From: Rhodobacterales bacterium HKCCE3408
GTDB lineage: Bacteria; Pseudomonadota; Alphaproteobacteria; Rhodobacterales; Rhodobacteraceae
Assembly: GCA_015689705.1 (NCBI GenBank)
Contig: WVSN01000002.1
Coordinates: 62,001 to 126,000 of the forward strand
DNA length: 64,000 nt
Reading direction: 5' to 3'
A model generated the notes under the pieces. That model was given only the letters and a program-made list of their open reading frames with translations. It did no database searches and was not told the DNA's origin. This document shows, piece after piece, positions 45,074 through 54,190 of this stretch. The position numbers were made by a program, and so were the translations under genes. Within the stretch, counting starts at the first letter, position 1. Every line of letters begins with the position of its first letter.

Positions 45074-47432
45074 GGACGAAGACCTGCAGAAGCCGCGCGG
45101 GCGCCATCCGGGCGAGGCGGAGCGCGGGCAACGTGGCGGCGAGACCGGCGGCGAGCGCGGCGAGGAGTGCTAGGCGGAGCCAGTCGCCGGGGAAGAGGAT
45201 CATCGGCAGGCGCCAGCCGAACGCCTCGGTGTTGACCCGGTTCAGCAGCAGCCAGGCGAGGGCGAGGCCCACCGGAAGCGCGAGGAGGAAGGTCAGCGCT
45301 GCAAGCGCGAGGGAGCGGCCGAGTTCCGTGCCTGCAAGGCGGGTTCGGGTCTGTCCGATGGCCCAGACTGGGGCGAGCTGCGGCAGCCGCATCCGGGCGA
45401 GCGTGAGGAAGCTAAGCAGGATTGCCAGCCCGGCGACGCCGAGTGTTAGGGCCGAGAGTGCGTCGGTCACGCGGAAGGTGCGTTCGAACACCATGAGGCT
45501 GATGCGGCGCATGTTCGCCTGGTCCGAGATCGCGCCGTCGGGCAGGCCGGCGGCGCGCAGGTCCTCGATCAGCCCGGGCACGGCGTCGGGATCGGCGCGG
45601 ATGGCGAGGCCGAGGGGCGGGACGTCCGGGAAGGCGGCGCGGAAGGGGCCGAGGCCCATGACAGCCTGCCCTTCCGGGTTGCCGTAATCGGCATAGATCG
45701 CAACGACCGGCAGCGTCAGGCCCGGTGCGAGCGGAACCGGGTCACCGAGTGACAGGCCCTCGCGCAGGGCGATCTGTTCGTTGACGAAGACTCCGGTGCC
45801 GGCGTGAAGCGCATCGAAGGCGTCAGGGGCCGCGTCGAGGAGCGGCCAGCGCTCGCGGTAGGTCGGATCGTCGGCCTGGGCGAGGATCGACCCCGGCTGA
45901 CCGAGGAGCGGGCGGTCGACCGAGGCGACGGGGAGAATCGCATCGGTGCGGCCGCCGAGGATCGCGGTCAGGCGGTCGAGTTCCTGCGGGTTGCTGGCGC
46001 GCAGGTAGAGCTCGGCCCCGAGACGCTGGTCGAGCCACTGGACGAAGGTTTCGCGGAACGAGCCGACCATCGTCGAGACCCCGACATTGGCGGCGAGCGC
46101 GAGGAGAAGCGCCATGAGCGCGAGTGACAGGCCCGAGACCTGCTGGCGGGTATCGGCGAGGACCCATTCGGCGAAGGCCCCCCGGGCGAGCGGACGGGCG
46201 CGGGAGAGCAGCCACGACAGGACCGGCGGCAGGGCGAGGGCCGCGCCGAGGAGAAGTGCCGCGAGGGACGCGAAGGCGAGGACGAGGCCGCCGGGAACAG
46301 CGGCGAAGAGCGCGGCGAGCGCAAAGAGGGCCGCAGCGGCGAGCGCCTGGCGGCGCAGGATGCGACCGTGGTCCATCGCCCAGGCGCGGGGCAGGGCGGG
46401 CGCGAGGATCGGCATATGCGCGACGCGCCAGAGGGCCGAGGCCCCGGCGACGCCCGCGCCGATCAGCGCGATGGCGAGCGCGGCGAGCGCCCAGGCCGGG
46501 TCGAAGCCAAGCTCGGCCCCGATCGGCGCGCCGTAAAGGCCGCGGAGCGTTCCGGCAACGCCGGGCAGGAGGGCCGCGGCGATGACGTAACCGAGAAGGA
46601 CGCCGAGGATGCCGGCAATGGCGGCGATGCCGAGAAGCTCCAGCGCAAGCAGCGCGATGAGACGGCGGAGCGGCAGGCCGAGGGCGCGCAGGGTCCGGAT
46701 GACCGGCCGCCGCTGTTCCACCGCGAGGCCGATGGCGGCATGCGCGATGAAAAGCCCGACGCCGAAAGAGAGTAGCCCGAACGCGGTCAGGTTCATGTGG
46801 AAGGCGGCCGTCATCTCGCCGGGGTCGGTACTGTCGTCGGGCAGGCGCAGCTCGAGATCGGTGGCGGTTTCGATCGGGGGCAGGAACGCGGGCTGATCGG
46901 GCAGGACGAGGAGATAGGTCGGGTCGAAGACGCCGGTCAGCCGCGCGACGGTCGAGATGTCGGCGACGGCGGTTCCGGGCGGCAGACTTGGTAAAACCTG
47001 CGCGCCGGGAAGGCCCTGATCGGCGGATTCGGGACTGACATAGAGCTGCGCGGAGAAGTCGGCGAATCCGGTGGTCTCGGTGGCGATGCCGCCCGGCAGC
47101 GCGTCGGCGGGGGCCGTCAACGGGTCGAGGCCGAGGAGCGTCAGGCCCGCATAGTCGGTCTCGATCACCGGGCTGACGAGATAGCCCGCGCGACGGAGGG
47201 CGACGTAATCTGCCACCGGGATCGGGCCGCCATCGGCACGGGCGAGACGGGCGAAGCGGCCTTGTGTCAGTACGCCCTCGGCCCGGTCGTAGGCGTTGCG
47301 CGCTTCGGCATTGATCGCCTGCACGCCGGACCAGAGAGCGGTCGCGAGCATCAGGCCGAGGACCAGCGCGGCAAGCTGGCCCGGCCGTTGCCGCCAGTGC
47401 GAAAGGAGAGCCGAGAGCCCGGCGCGGGTCAT
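45063..47432 (-). CDS. FtsX-type ABC transporter permease (MacB/LolC-like)
   Basis: 789-residue permease with duplicated FtsX domains: an N-terminal membrane helix, a large extracytoplasmic region, a first cluster of three to four helices (residues about 250-370), further helices (around 380-450), a second extracytoplasmic region and a C-terminal cluster (LSALTLGVAGLAILLSFLTL, ALTFLLALPVGLALAWLLL). The ten-helix arrangement is as in AttF/YbbP-like permeases with a fused pair. It pairs with the ATPase gene upstream (four-base overlap) and the lipocalin-like gene downstream. Mechanotransmission or lipid export is the family role. Confidence 0.82.
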   Translation of the reverse strand: MTRAGLSALLSHWRQRPGQLAALVLGLMLATALWSGVQAINAEARNAYDRAEGVLTQGRFARLARADGGPIPVADYVALRRAGYLVSPVIETDYAGLTLLGLDPLTAPADALPGGIATETTGFADFSAQLYVSPESADQGLPGAQVLPSLPPGTAVADISTVARLTGVFDPTYLLVLPDQPAFLPPIETATDLELRLPDDSTDPGEMTAAFHMNLTAFGLLSFGVGLFIAHAAIGLAVEQRRPVIRTLRALGLPLRRLIALLALELLGIAAIAGILGVLLGYVIAAALLPGVAGTLRGLYGAPIGAELGFDPAWALAALAIALIGAGVAGASALWRVAHMPILAPALPRAWAMDHGRILRRQALAAAALFALAALFAAVPGGLVLAFASLAALLLGAALALPPVLSWLLSRARPLARGAFAEWVLADTRQQVSGLSLALMALLLALAANVGVSTMVGSFRETFVQWLDQRLGAELYLRASNPQELDRLTAILGGRTDAILPVASVDRPLLGQPGSILAQADDPTYRERWPLLDAAPDAFDALHAGTGVFVNEQIALREGLSLGDPVPLAPGLTLPVVAIYADYGNPEGQAVMGLGPFRAAFPDVPPLGLAIRADPDAVPGLIEDLRAAGLPDGAISDQANMRRISLMVFERTFRVTDALSALTLGVAGLAILLSFLTLARMRLPQLAPVWAIGQTRTRLAGTELGRSLALAALTFLLALPVGLALAWLLLNRVNTEAFGWRLPMILFPGDWLRLALLAALAAGLAATLPALRLARMAPARLLQVFVHER

Positions 47433-48070
47433 GTCAGCCGCCCGCGCGACAGATGGACCCTGCGCGACAGCCGCGCGGCGAGTCGTTCTGAATGGGTGAC
47501 CATCAGGAGCGCGGCGCCGGTCGTCTCGGCCAGTTCCATCAGCAGGTCGAGCACGGCATCACCGGTCGCCTCATCGAGATTGCCGGTCGGCTCGTCGGCG
47601 AGGATCAGGCCCGGCGCGGCGGCAAGCGCGCGGCCGATCGCGACGCGCTGCTGCTGGCCGCCCGACAGTTCCTCGGGGTAGCGGCGCATCAGGTCGGACA
47701 GGCCGAGCCGGGCGGCGAGCGGCCCGAGATCGGGCGTCCGGCCCGCCAGCCGCGCCTGGAAGGCGAGATTCGCCTCGACCGTCAGCGACGGGATCAGGTT
47801 GAACTGCTGGAAGACGAGACCGATCCGGTCGCGCCGGAGCGCCGCGCGCCCGGCATCGTCGAGCGGCGCGAGATCCGCGCCGCCGACCGCGATCCGCCCA
47901 TGTTCGGGTGTGTCGAGCCCGGCGACGAGATGGAGGAGCGTGCTCTTGCCCGAGCCGCTTTCGCCGGTCAGCGCCACCGTTTCTCCGGCGGCGACGGACA
48001 GCGAAACGCCGTCGAGAACCGGGGTGGTCGCGCCGGGATAGGTCTTTGCGAGGTCTTCGACGACGAGCAT
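47429..48070 (-). CDS. LolD/MacB-type ABC transporter ATP-binding protein
   Basis: 213-residue ATPase with Walker A TGESGSGKSTLLH, signature LSGGQQQRVAIGRALA and Walker B ILADEPTGNLDEATG. The ESGSGKST Walker A and DEPTGNLD are typical of the LolD/MacB/FtsE class that works with FtsX-type permeases. First gene of the three-gene series. Upstream gap of 81 bp to cbiZ. Confidence 0.9.
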   Translation of the reverse strand: MLVVEDLAKTYPGATTPVLDGVSLSVAAGETVALTGESGSGKSTLLHLVAGLDTPEHGRIAVGGADLAPLDDAGRAALRRDRIGLVFQQFNLIPSLTVEANLAFQARLAGRTPDLGPLAARLGLSDLMRRYPEELSGGQQQRVAIGRALAAAPGLILADEPTGNLDEATGDAVLDLLMELAETTGAALLMVTHSERLAARLSRRVHLSRGRLT

Positions 48071-48151
48071 GGGCTGCCTCCGCTTGGACCTGACGATAGT
48101 CGGTTCGGCGGCCGTGGACAGCGTTTGCAGGCGCGGTCGATTGAAGCGGGC

Positions 48152-48781
48152 CTAGCCCGGGAACTCGGCCATCCAGTCGCGCGCTCCGGCGGCGACGGCG
48201 TCGTAGGTGGCTCGCCCGATGGCCTCGCCGGTTTCGGTGTGGAGGCCGGCATGGGGCAGGTCGCCGCCGGGCGGGCAGGCGACGGCGATGCAGTCCGTCC
48301 CGGTGCCGGTGGCCCGGCCGGTCGGCAGGTCGCGGCCGTGGTCGATGATGGCGGCGGTCCGCGCCTCGGCGACGATGGTCATCGCCTCGATCAGCGCGGC
48401 ATCGGTCAGGCCGGTGTCGAGGGCCACGAGAATGTTGACCGTGCCGATGCCGGGCGCGGCCTGGCGGGTGCCGACGCGTTCTGCGTTCGAGAGGCCCACG
48501 GTCGCGAGGCAATCGGCGCGGACCTGTCCCGAAACCGCGGTTTCGAGACGAAACCGGCCGAGATCGCGCGAGGTCAGCATCGCGACGTCTTCCGGTCCGC
48601 ACTGGGCCGAGAGCCATCCGAGCGCGTCGAAACCGGGCACCAGGTCGGCATCGCGCACCTCGCGCCAGAGGACGTGGCGCGCGACGACGAAGCCGGGATT
48701 GTGCGGCGCGAAGGACAGGACGCGGTGCGGCCGGCCGAGATCGACGCGCAGCCACGGCCGGTCGAGCACCGGTGCGATCAT
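48152..48781 (-). CDS. cbiZ: Adenosylcobinamide amidohydrolase CbiZ
   Basis: 209-residue CbiZ-fold protein that removes aminopropanol from adenosylcobinamide to give adenosylcobyric acid, allowing salvage of incomplete or foreign corrinoids. Marks of the family are SNAERVGT, GTVNILVALDTGLTDAALIEA, GTDCIAVACPPG and AGLHTETGEAIGRATYDAV. Start at ATG 48781, overlapping the btuD stop (ATGA), so it is the last gene of the B12 uptake operon. Its position behind a corrinoid transporter fits the known gene context. Confidence 0.92.
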   Translation of the reverse strand: MIAPVLDRPWLRVDLGRPHRVLSFAPHNPGFVVARHVLWREVRDADLVPGFDALGWLSAQCGPEDVAMLTSRDLGRFRLETAVSGQVRADCLATVGLSNAERVGTRQAAPGIGTVNILVALDTGLTDAALIEAMTIVAEARTAAIIDHGRDLPTGRATGTGTDCIAVACPPGGDLPHAGLHTETGEAIGRATYDAVAAGARDWMAEFPG

Positions 48782-49536
48782 GGCACCACGCCCATCGGCT
48801 GGAAGACGAGGCCCGCCTCGGTCTCCAGCATGTAAGCCGAGACGCCGAACACGCGGGCGAGGTTGTCCGGCGTCAGCACGTCGCGCGGGGGGCCGTCGGC
48901 CTCGATCCGGCCGCGATGCATCAGGATCAGCCGGGTGCAGTATCGCGCCGCGAGGCCGAGATCGTGGAGTGACACCACGACCGCGCGGCCATCTGCCGCG
49001 ATCCGGGCGAATTCGGCCATCGCGGAGATCTGGTGCGCCGGGTCGAGGCCGGCGACCGGTTCGTCGGCGAGGATGAGCGGCGTGTCCTGCGCGAGCGCGC
49101 GGGCGATGAGGACGCGGGCCTGCTCGCCGCCGGACAGCTCCGTCGCGGGGCGGCGGGCGAAATCGGTGAGCTCCATGCGCTCGAGCGCCGCGGCGATGGC
49201 GTCCCGGTCGGCGGGGCCGGGGCGGGCGCCGGCGGCGAGATGCGGGATGCGGCCGAGGGTGACGAGTGTTTCGACGGGGATCGGCCAGGCGATCTCTCTC
49301 GCCTGCGGAAGCCAGGCGGCGTGGTGGGCCCGGGCCCGGGCGTCCCGGTCGCGCAGGTCGCAACGGCCGGTCGCGTCAAGGAAGCCGAGAAGGGCCCGGA
49401 ACAGGGTCGTCTTGCCCGCCCCGTTCGGGCCGATCAGGCCGACACATTCGCCGGGGCCGACATCGAACGAGACGTGATCGACGACCGGGCATTCGCCGCG
49501 CATCACGGTGAGGGTCTGGACGGACAGGAGGCTCAT
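48778..49536 (-). CDS. btuD: Corrinoid/iron-siderophore-type ABC ATPase BtuD
   Basis: 252-residue ATPase of the BtuCD class with Walker A GPNGAGKTT, signature LSGGEQARVLIARALAQ, Walker B LILADEPVAGLDPAH and the switch His in VSLHDLGLAARYC. GGAGGG lies about nine bases before ATG 49536. Operon position after the permease and before cbiZ assigns it to cobalamin/cobinamide uptake rather than heme or siderophore. Confidence 0.9.
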   Translation of the reverse strand: MSLLSVQTLTVMRGECPVVDHVSFDVGPGECVGLIGPNGAGKTTLFRALLGFLDATGRCDLRDRDARARAHHAAWLPQAREIAWPIPVETLVTLGRIPHLAAGARPGPADRDAIAAALERMELTDFARRPATELSGGEQARVLIARALAQDTPLILADEPVAGLDPAHQISAMAEFARIAADGRAVVVSLHDLGLAARYCTRLILMHRGRIEADGPPRDVLTPDNLARVFGVSAYMLETEAGLVFQPMGVVP

Positions 49537-50516
49537 GCCGTTGCCCTCCGGGTCTTGTAGATCAGGTGCAGGAAGAGTGGCGCGCCGACGAAGGCCATGA
49601 CGACGCCGAGCTTCAGGTCGCGGTCGGGCAGGATCAGGCGGACGGCGACATCGGCAGCGAGGACGAGGGCTGCGCCGCCGAGTGCCGAGGCGGGCAGAAG
49701 CGCGCCGGGGCGGCCATCGACGAAAGGCCGGAGGAGGTGCGGCACGACGAGGCCGACAAAGCCGATGGCCCCCGCGACGGCGGTCGAGGCGCCGACGGCG
49801 GCCGCGGTGCCGAGGATGACGAGGAGGCGCAGCCGCGGGAGCGACAGGCCGAGGGAGCCGGCGGCGTCCTCGCCAAGCGTCAGCGCGTCGAGGCCGCGGG
49901 CGGTGAGCGCGAGCATGATCCAGCCCGCGACCATGAACGGCAGCGCCAGCCAGACATGGGTGAAGCTCCGGTCGGCTAGGCTGCCCATCATCCAGAACAC
50001 CGTTTCGGATACCGCGAAAGGGTTGGGCGACAGGTTGAGGACCAGAGACAGGAGGGCGGCGGCGAGCGCGGAGATCGCGATGCCGGCGAGAATGACCGTC
50101 AGCGATCCGCCCCGCGGACCGGCGAGCAGAAAGACGAGGAGGACGGCGACAAGCGCGCCGGCCAGGGCGGCCAGGGGCAGGGCGGCAGCGAAGGCGGCGG
50201 CAAGCCCGGTCTGAAGCGCGATGACGGCGCCGAGGGCTGCGGAGGAGGAAATGCCGATCAGGCCTGGCTCGGCGAGCGGGTTTCTCAGGTATCCCTGGAG
50301 CGCGGCGCCGGAGAGCCCGAGGCTGGCACCGACCATCGCGCCGAGAAGCGCGCGGGGCAGGCGGATTTCGCGCATCACGAGCGCCACCGCCTCCCCCCGG
50401 CCGGTCAGGAGCGCGTCGAGAGACTGCGCCGGACCGAATCCGGCGGGACCGACAAGGAGCGACAGCGCGAACAGCGCCGCGACGATCAGCACGAGGATGA
50501 GGAGGAGTCGGGTCAT
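49533..50516 (-). CDS. btuC: Corrinoid ABC transporter permease BtuC
   Basis: 327-residue FecCD/BtuC-type permease with about ten membrane helices. Family marks are RLPRALLGAMVGASLGLSGAALQGYLRNPLAEP (split by a short loop), GISSSAALGAV, VGASTAVAGAIGFVGLVVPH and the ATPase-contact segment RLILPDRDLKLGVVMA. Four-base overlaps with btuF and btuD. Confidence 0.9.
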   Translation of the reverse strand: MTRLLLILVLIVAALFALSLLVGPAGFGPAQSLDALLTGRGEAVALVMREIRLPRALLGAMVGASLGLSGAALQGYLRNPLAEPGLIGISSSAALGAVIALQTGLAAAFAAALPLAALAGALVAVLLVFLLAGPRGGSLTVILAGIAISALAAALLSLVLNLSPNPFAVSETVFWMMGSLADRSFTHVWLALPFMVAGWIMLALTARGLDALTLGEDAAGSLGLSLPRLRLLVILGTAAAVGASTAVAGAIGFVGLVVPHLLRPFVDGRPGALLPASALGGAALVLAADVAVRLILPDRDLKLGVVMAFVGAPLFLHLIYKTRRATA

Positions 50517-51340
50517 GGCGCGCGTGCCGACAGCGCCGAAACGGCGGACAGCACATGCGGCGTGCCGCAGACCCAGTCGGGACCGGAGCGGAACGGGCCG
50601 GACGGTCCGGAAAGCTCGGCGATGGCGGGATGGTCGAGCAGGTCTTCGGAGCGGGACGCGCCCGGATACGGGTCTGATGTGACGATGAGATCCGGCTGCT
50701 CCATGACTAGCAGTTCGAGGGGCAGGTGGCCGGACTGCGCGCGGCCGAGACGCTCGGACAGGTTGCGGAACCCGGCGGCGGTGAGGATCTCGTGGGACAG
50801 GGTCTCGGTCCCGAGTGTGTAGCCGTTCGGATAGTAGAAGGCGGTGACGGGACCGCCTTCCGTCGCATTGCGCAGGTTGGCGAGATCGGTCTCGAACCTG
50901 CGGATCAGGGACTGTCCTTCGGCGTCGCGGCCGAGGAGTGCGGCGACTTCGGCGATGCGGTCGGGGATGTCCTCGAGCGTTGCGGCTATGTCGAGCTGTT
51001 CGACCCGGAGACCGAGCCGGCGGAGCATCGAGACCACGGCCGGATCGGAATAGACCCCGGCGAGGACGAGGTCGGGATCGAGCAGGAAGATCTCCTCCGC
51101 CCGGCCGGAATTGGCGGGATATGCCTCGGCCTCCCGCCACATCGGCGAGGTGAAGGGGTCGGTGGCGATATCCGAGACGGAGACGAGCTGGCCGGGCGCG
51201 GCCAGCATCATTGCGAGCTGGTCGGTGCAGAGGTTCATCGACACGACCCGCACGGGCGCATCGGCCGCCGCCGCGCCGGCGAAGGCCAGCGCGGCGAGGA
51301 GGCCCGCGAGGGGCCTAGAAGCGCGTCCGGAGCCCGACAT
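50513..51340 (-). CDS. btuF: Corrinoid-binding periplasmic protein BtuF
   Basis: 275-residue periplasmic substrate-binding protein of the TroA/BtuF class (FecB-like). The signal peptide begins MSGSGRASRPLAGLLAALAFAGAAAA, then PVRVVSMNLCTDQLAMML. The helix-spanning middle and the late PLELLVMEQPDLIVTSDPYP are typical. I start it at ATG 51340, within the last 26 bases of btuB; no good Shine-Dalgarno is visible, so translation likely depends on btuB. It feeds BtuCD. Confidence 0.85.
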   Translation of the reverse strand: MSGSGRASRPLAGLLAALAFAGAAAADAPVRVVSMNLCTDQLAMMLAAPGQLVSVSDIATDPFTSPMWREAEAYPANSGRAEEIFLLDPDLVLAGVYSDPAVVSMLRRLGLRVEQLDIAATLEDIPDRIAEVAALLGRDAEGQSLIRRFETDLANLRNATEGGPVTAFYYPNGYTLGTETLSHEILTAAGFRNLSERLGRAQSGHLPLELLVMEQPDLIVTSDPYPGASRSEDLLDHPAIAELSGPSGPFRSGPDWVCGTPHVLSAVSALSARAP

Positions 51341-53207
51341 AGAATGCCCGGTCCGACGTGCCGTAGCCGTTGACCGTCTGGTATTGCGTGTCGAACAGGT
51401 TCTCGATCCGGCCATAGACCTCCAGCCCGTCGCGGATCTCGTACCCGATCGAGGCGTTCGTGACGGTGTAGTCGGGCAGCGTGAGCCCATCATCGACGAG
51501 ATTGGCGGCATGGCGCAGTTCGAGCCGTCCGGACCAGCCGGAACCGAATTCGCCGCCGAGGCCGAGCACGAGATCATGCATCGGCACGTTGTCCAGCGGC
51601 GCGCCGTTCGGCTGTTCGGTATCGGTGTAGGTATACGCGCCATCCAGCGTCCAGCCCGCCGCGATGGGCAGGCTGCCGAACAGTTCCAGCCCCTGCCGCG
51701 TCGTGACACCCGGCGTGTTCTCGAGCGTCGAGGGCGCGCCGAAGACGAAACTGATGCGGTTGTCGGTCTCGAGCCGGAAGACGGTGGCCGAAACGAAGGC
51801 GCCGCTGTCGTAGCTGTGTTCGATCCCCAGTTCGGCCGAGACGCTTTCCTCCGGCGTCAGGTTCGGGTTGCCCTGGAACGGGAACGCTCCGGCGAGGTAG
51901 TCGCCATAGAGTTCATCCAGCGAGGGCGCCCGGTAGCCGGTGCCGACGGCGCCACGGATCACGGTGCCGTCGGCCGGGCGATAGGCGAAGGCGAGCCTGC
52001 CAGTGGTGAAGCCGCCGAAGGCCGAATGATCGTCGTGCCGCAGTGTCGCGGTGACGTCGAGCATCGCGGACGGGGACCACGTCGCCTCGGCGAATGCGCC
52101 AAGAACGGTGACGTCCTCGCTTCCGCCGCCGATATTGGCGTATTCCGCCGTTTCCAGCCGCGCATCCGCGCCGAGGGCGATCGACAGAGTGTCGGACAGG
52201 TCGGTCGATGCGGTGTAGTCGAGCGTGATCCGTTCGCCGTGGAAGTCGGACGAAAACGGCGTGCCGAACGCGGCCGCCGTATCCGGCCCGACCGTTGGCG
52301 ACACGAGCGACCGGTCGATGCTGTAGAAGGACAGCGCCGCGTCATGCGACCACGCCCCGGTTTCGGCCTCGAGATAGGCGCGGAGGCCCCAGGCCTGACG
52401 CTCGGATTCCTCGTCGGGCGTGCCGTCGACGGGCGCGAAGGCGAATTCGTCGAACTCGGCGCCGCCGTCTTCGTAGAACCCGTTCAGGCCCACGGTCAGC
52501 GTATCGGATACCGCGTGTTCGACCCCGAAGCTGAGGCGGCTGCGGTCGAAGCCGTCGGCCTCGGTATTGCCGGCATTCTCCTCGGCGGCCGAGAATCCGT
52601 CGGACCGGGCGTGGCTGAGGCCGAAGCTGAACCGCGTATCACCGATGACATGGGCGAACTGGTAGGCGAGCGAGGCCGTACCGAAGCTGCCGGCCTCGAG
52701 ATCGAGGCTCTGGCTGACGCCCTCGGGCGTGTCGTCGCCGGGCAGCGTCGTGACGTTCACGACGCCGGCGATGGCGGTGCCGCCGTAGAGCGCCGACTGC
52801 GATCCGCGCAGAAGTTCGACCCGGCGGGTGTTCGCGGTGCCGATCCCGCCGAAATCGTCGAAGCCCGCATCGGTCGAGGTCGGGTCGTTGACGAGAATGC
52901 CGTCAATGTAGACGCCGATGTACCTCGTCTGCGCTCCGCGGATGAAGAACGAGGCCAGAGTGCCCGGAGGCCCGTTCTGGGCCAGCCGGACGCCCGGCAA
53001 CGCGTCGAGCGAGTAGGCGAGCTGGCCCGGCACGGCGCCGGTCAGGTCGTCCTGCCCGAGCACGCTGACCGACGATCCGACGCGGGCGCGTTCGGCCGCG
53101 GTTGCGGTCGCCGTGAAGATGATCGTGTCGAGCGTGTAGGCGCCCTGCGCGCCCGCGGCCGTCGTGCCGAGCAGAAGTGCGGTGACGGCGGAAAGATGTG
53201 TCCGCAA
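51315..53207 (-). CDS. btuB: TonB-dependent corrinoid receptor BtuB
   Basis: 630-residue outer-membrane receptor: signal peptide MRTHLSAVTALLLGTTAAGAQ, a TonB-box-like lead (YTLDTIIFTATATA), a plug domain (VPGQLAYSLDALPGVRL, FFIRGAQTRYIGVYIDGI, NTRRVELLRGSQSALYGG) and a 22-strand barrel ending with the aromatic RTRF. TTG start at 53207 with GGGGGA about six bases ahead; no ATG or GTG alternative fits. The upstream B12 riboswitch and downstream btuFCD-cbiZ identify the ligand class. Confidence 0.9.
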   Translation of the reverse strand: MRTHLSAVTALLLGTTAAGAQGAYTLDTIIFTATATAAERARVGSSVSVLGQDDLTGAVPGQLAYSLDALPGVRLAQNGPPGTLASFFIRGAQTRYIGVYIDGILVNDPTSTDAGFDDFGGIGTANTRRVELLRGSQSALYGGTAIAGVVNVTTLPGDDTPEGVSQSLDLEAGSFGTASLAYQFAHVIGDTRFSFGLSHARSDGFSAAEENAGNTEADGFDRSRLSFGVEHAVSDTLTVGLNGFYEDGGAEFDEFAFAPVDGTPDEESERQAWGLRAYLEAETGAWSHDAALSFYSIDRSLVSPTVGPDTAAAFGTPFSSDFHGERITLDYTASTDLSDTLSIALGADARLETAEYANIGGGSEDVTVLGAFAEATWSPSAMLDVTATLRHDDHSAFGGFTTGRLAFAYRPADGTVIRGAVGTGYRAPSLDELYGDYLAGAFPFQGNPNLTPEESVSAELGIEHSYDSGAFVSATVFRLETDNRISFVFGAPSTLENTPGVTTRQGLELFGSLPIAAGWTLDGAYTYTDTEQPNGAPLDNVPMHDLVLGLGGEFGSGWSGRLELRHAANLVDDGLTLPDYTVTNASIGYEIRDGLEVYGRIENLFDTQYQTVNGYGTSDRAFYVGLRTRF

Positions 53208-53343
53208 GTGGTATCCCCCGTGAACGGGACCGTCCGGCCCCGGTTTGATTGGTCTTTGGGGGACTCCCCGCCGACGGTGCAGATGTCACCACGGGCGGAA
53301 GAACCGCAGTCCGGCACGCGCCCCGCATGCAAGACAGGGTGAA

Positions 53344-53516
53344 CGTTCCGGCAGGTCTCCTGGCTTGCGGGTCATCGCTTGGCCGGGCCTTCCCGGGGCG
53401 TCCTGGGACGCTCCAGTGGCATTGTCCGACCGCGCTCTCCGCTTACAGTTGCGGGGGCAGCCGCGGATTTTCACCGCGTTCCCTTTTGCCCGGCCTGAAC
53501 GGCCGGAACCGGAACG
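53344..53516 (-). promoter_or_regulatory. Cobalamin (B12) riboswitch upstream of btuB
   Basis: On the minus strand the leader has closing stem P1 CGTTCCGG/CCGGAACG (53509-53516 with 53344-53351), the conserved core GGTGAAAATCCGCGGCTG, CCCGCAACTGTAAGCGG, GCCACTGG, GGGAAGGC and the B12 box AAGCCAGGAGACCTGCC near 53350-53366. It would repress btuB and the following btuFCD-cbiZ genes when adenosylcobalamin is plentiful. The gap 53208-53343 between it and the TTG start holds the expression platform; I cannot resolve whether it works by termination or by hiding the ribosome binding site. Confidence 0.95.
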
Positions 53517-53581
53517 ATACGAGGGTTACGCGTCGCACCCCTGCGAGGCAAGAGTCGTTTGCGAACGGCAAAGGGTCGCCC

Positions 53582-54016
53582 TCAGAGCCGGGCGAAGAGC
53601 GAGGTCATCGCCATGCGAAGATCGTCGCGTGCTCCGGAATCGAGTCCGACGAGCAGCCGGTCCTCGGCCATGCGGGCGATGTCTGTCAGGCGGCGGGCCT
53701 CATCGCGGCCATCCTCGGTCAGCGTGACCACGAGGCGGCGGCGATCTTCCTGGTCCTGTACGACCCGGATCAGGTTCAGCGATTCGAGCCGGCGCTGGGC
53801 GCGGCTGACGCGGGCGGCGTCCATCGAGGTCAGGATCGACAGGTCGTTCGACGAGCAGGGTTCGTGCCGCGGAAGGACCATCATGATCCGCCATTCCGGC
53901 AATTGCAGGCCGGCATCGGCGATCAGGCGCTGGAACAGCCGCCCGGAGACAATGGCCATCTGGAAGGGGAGGAAGCCGGACAGGTCGATCGGCGTGGCGA
54001 CAGCGGAGTCCTTCAT
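53582..54016 (-). CDS. MarR-family transcriptional regulator
   Basis: 144-residue winged-helix regulator: residues about 45-115 carry the MarR recognition region (LPEWRIMMVL, SMDAARVSRAQRRLESLNLI) and the wing DQEDRRRLVVTLTEDGR. ATG 54016 is preceded by GGAGGAG. It lies 65 bp upstream of the B12 riboswitch on the same strand, which may be accidental. Ligand and targets unknown. An imperfect dyad TGACATATTCCGAATGGACA lies about 90 bp upstream and could be an autoregulatory site. Confidence 0.88.
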   Translation of the reverse strand: MKDSAVATPIDLSGFLPFQMAIVSGRLFQRLIADAGLQLPEWRIMMVLPRHEPCSSNDLSILTSMDAARVSRAQRRLESLNLIRVVQDQEDRRRLVVTLTEDGRDEARRLTDIARMAEDRLLVGLDSGARDDLRMAMTSLFARL

Positions 54017-54190
54017 AAGTGACTCCTCCCTGAGAGTGTTGCGAAAGAGATAACACACGCATACCGCGAACGTCGCCGCAGGGCAAGCGAACTGTAAATC
54101 TATCTTGACATATTCCGAATGGACATTTCGGCCAGCCCGGCCTGAAAAATATCTGGATGGCGGCACTGAGCCCTGAACTTGTGGCGCAAT

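Noticed and set aside
54102-54125. TTGACA on the plus strand as a promoter
   Set aside because: No -10 element at 16-18 bases and no plus-strand gene follows; it lies over the upstream region of the MarR gene.
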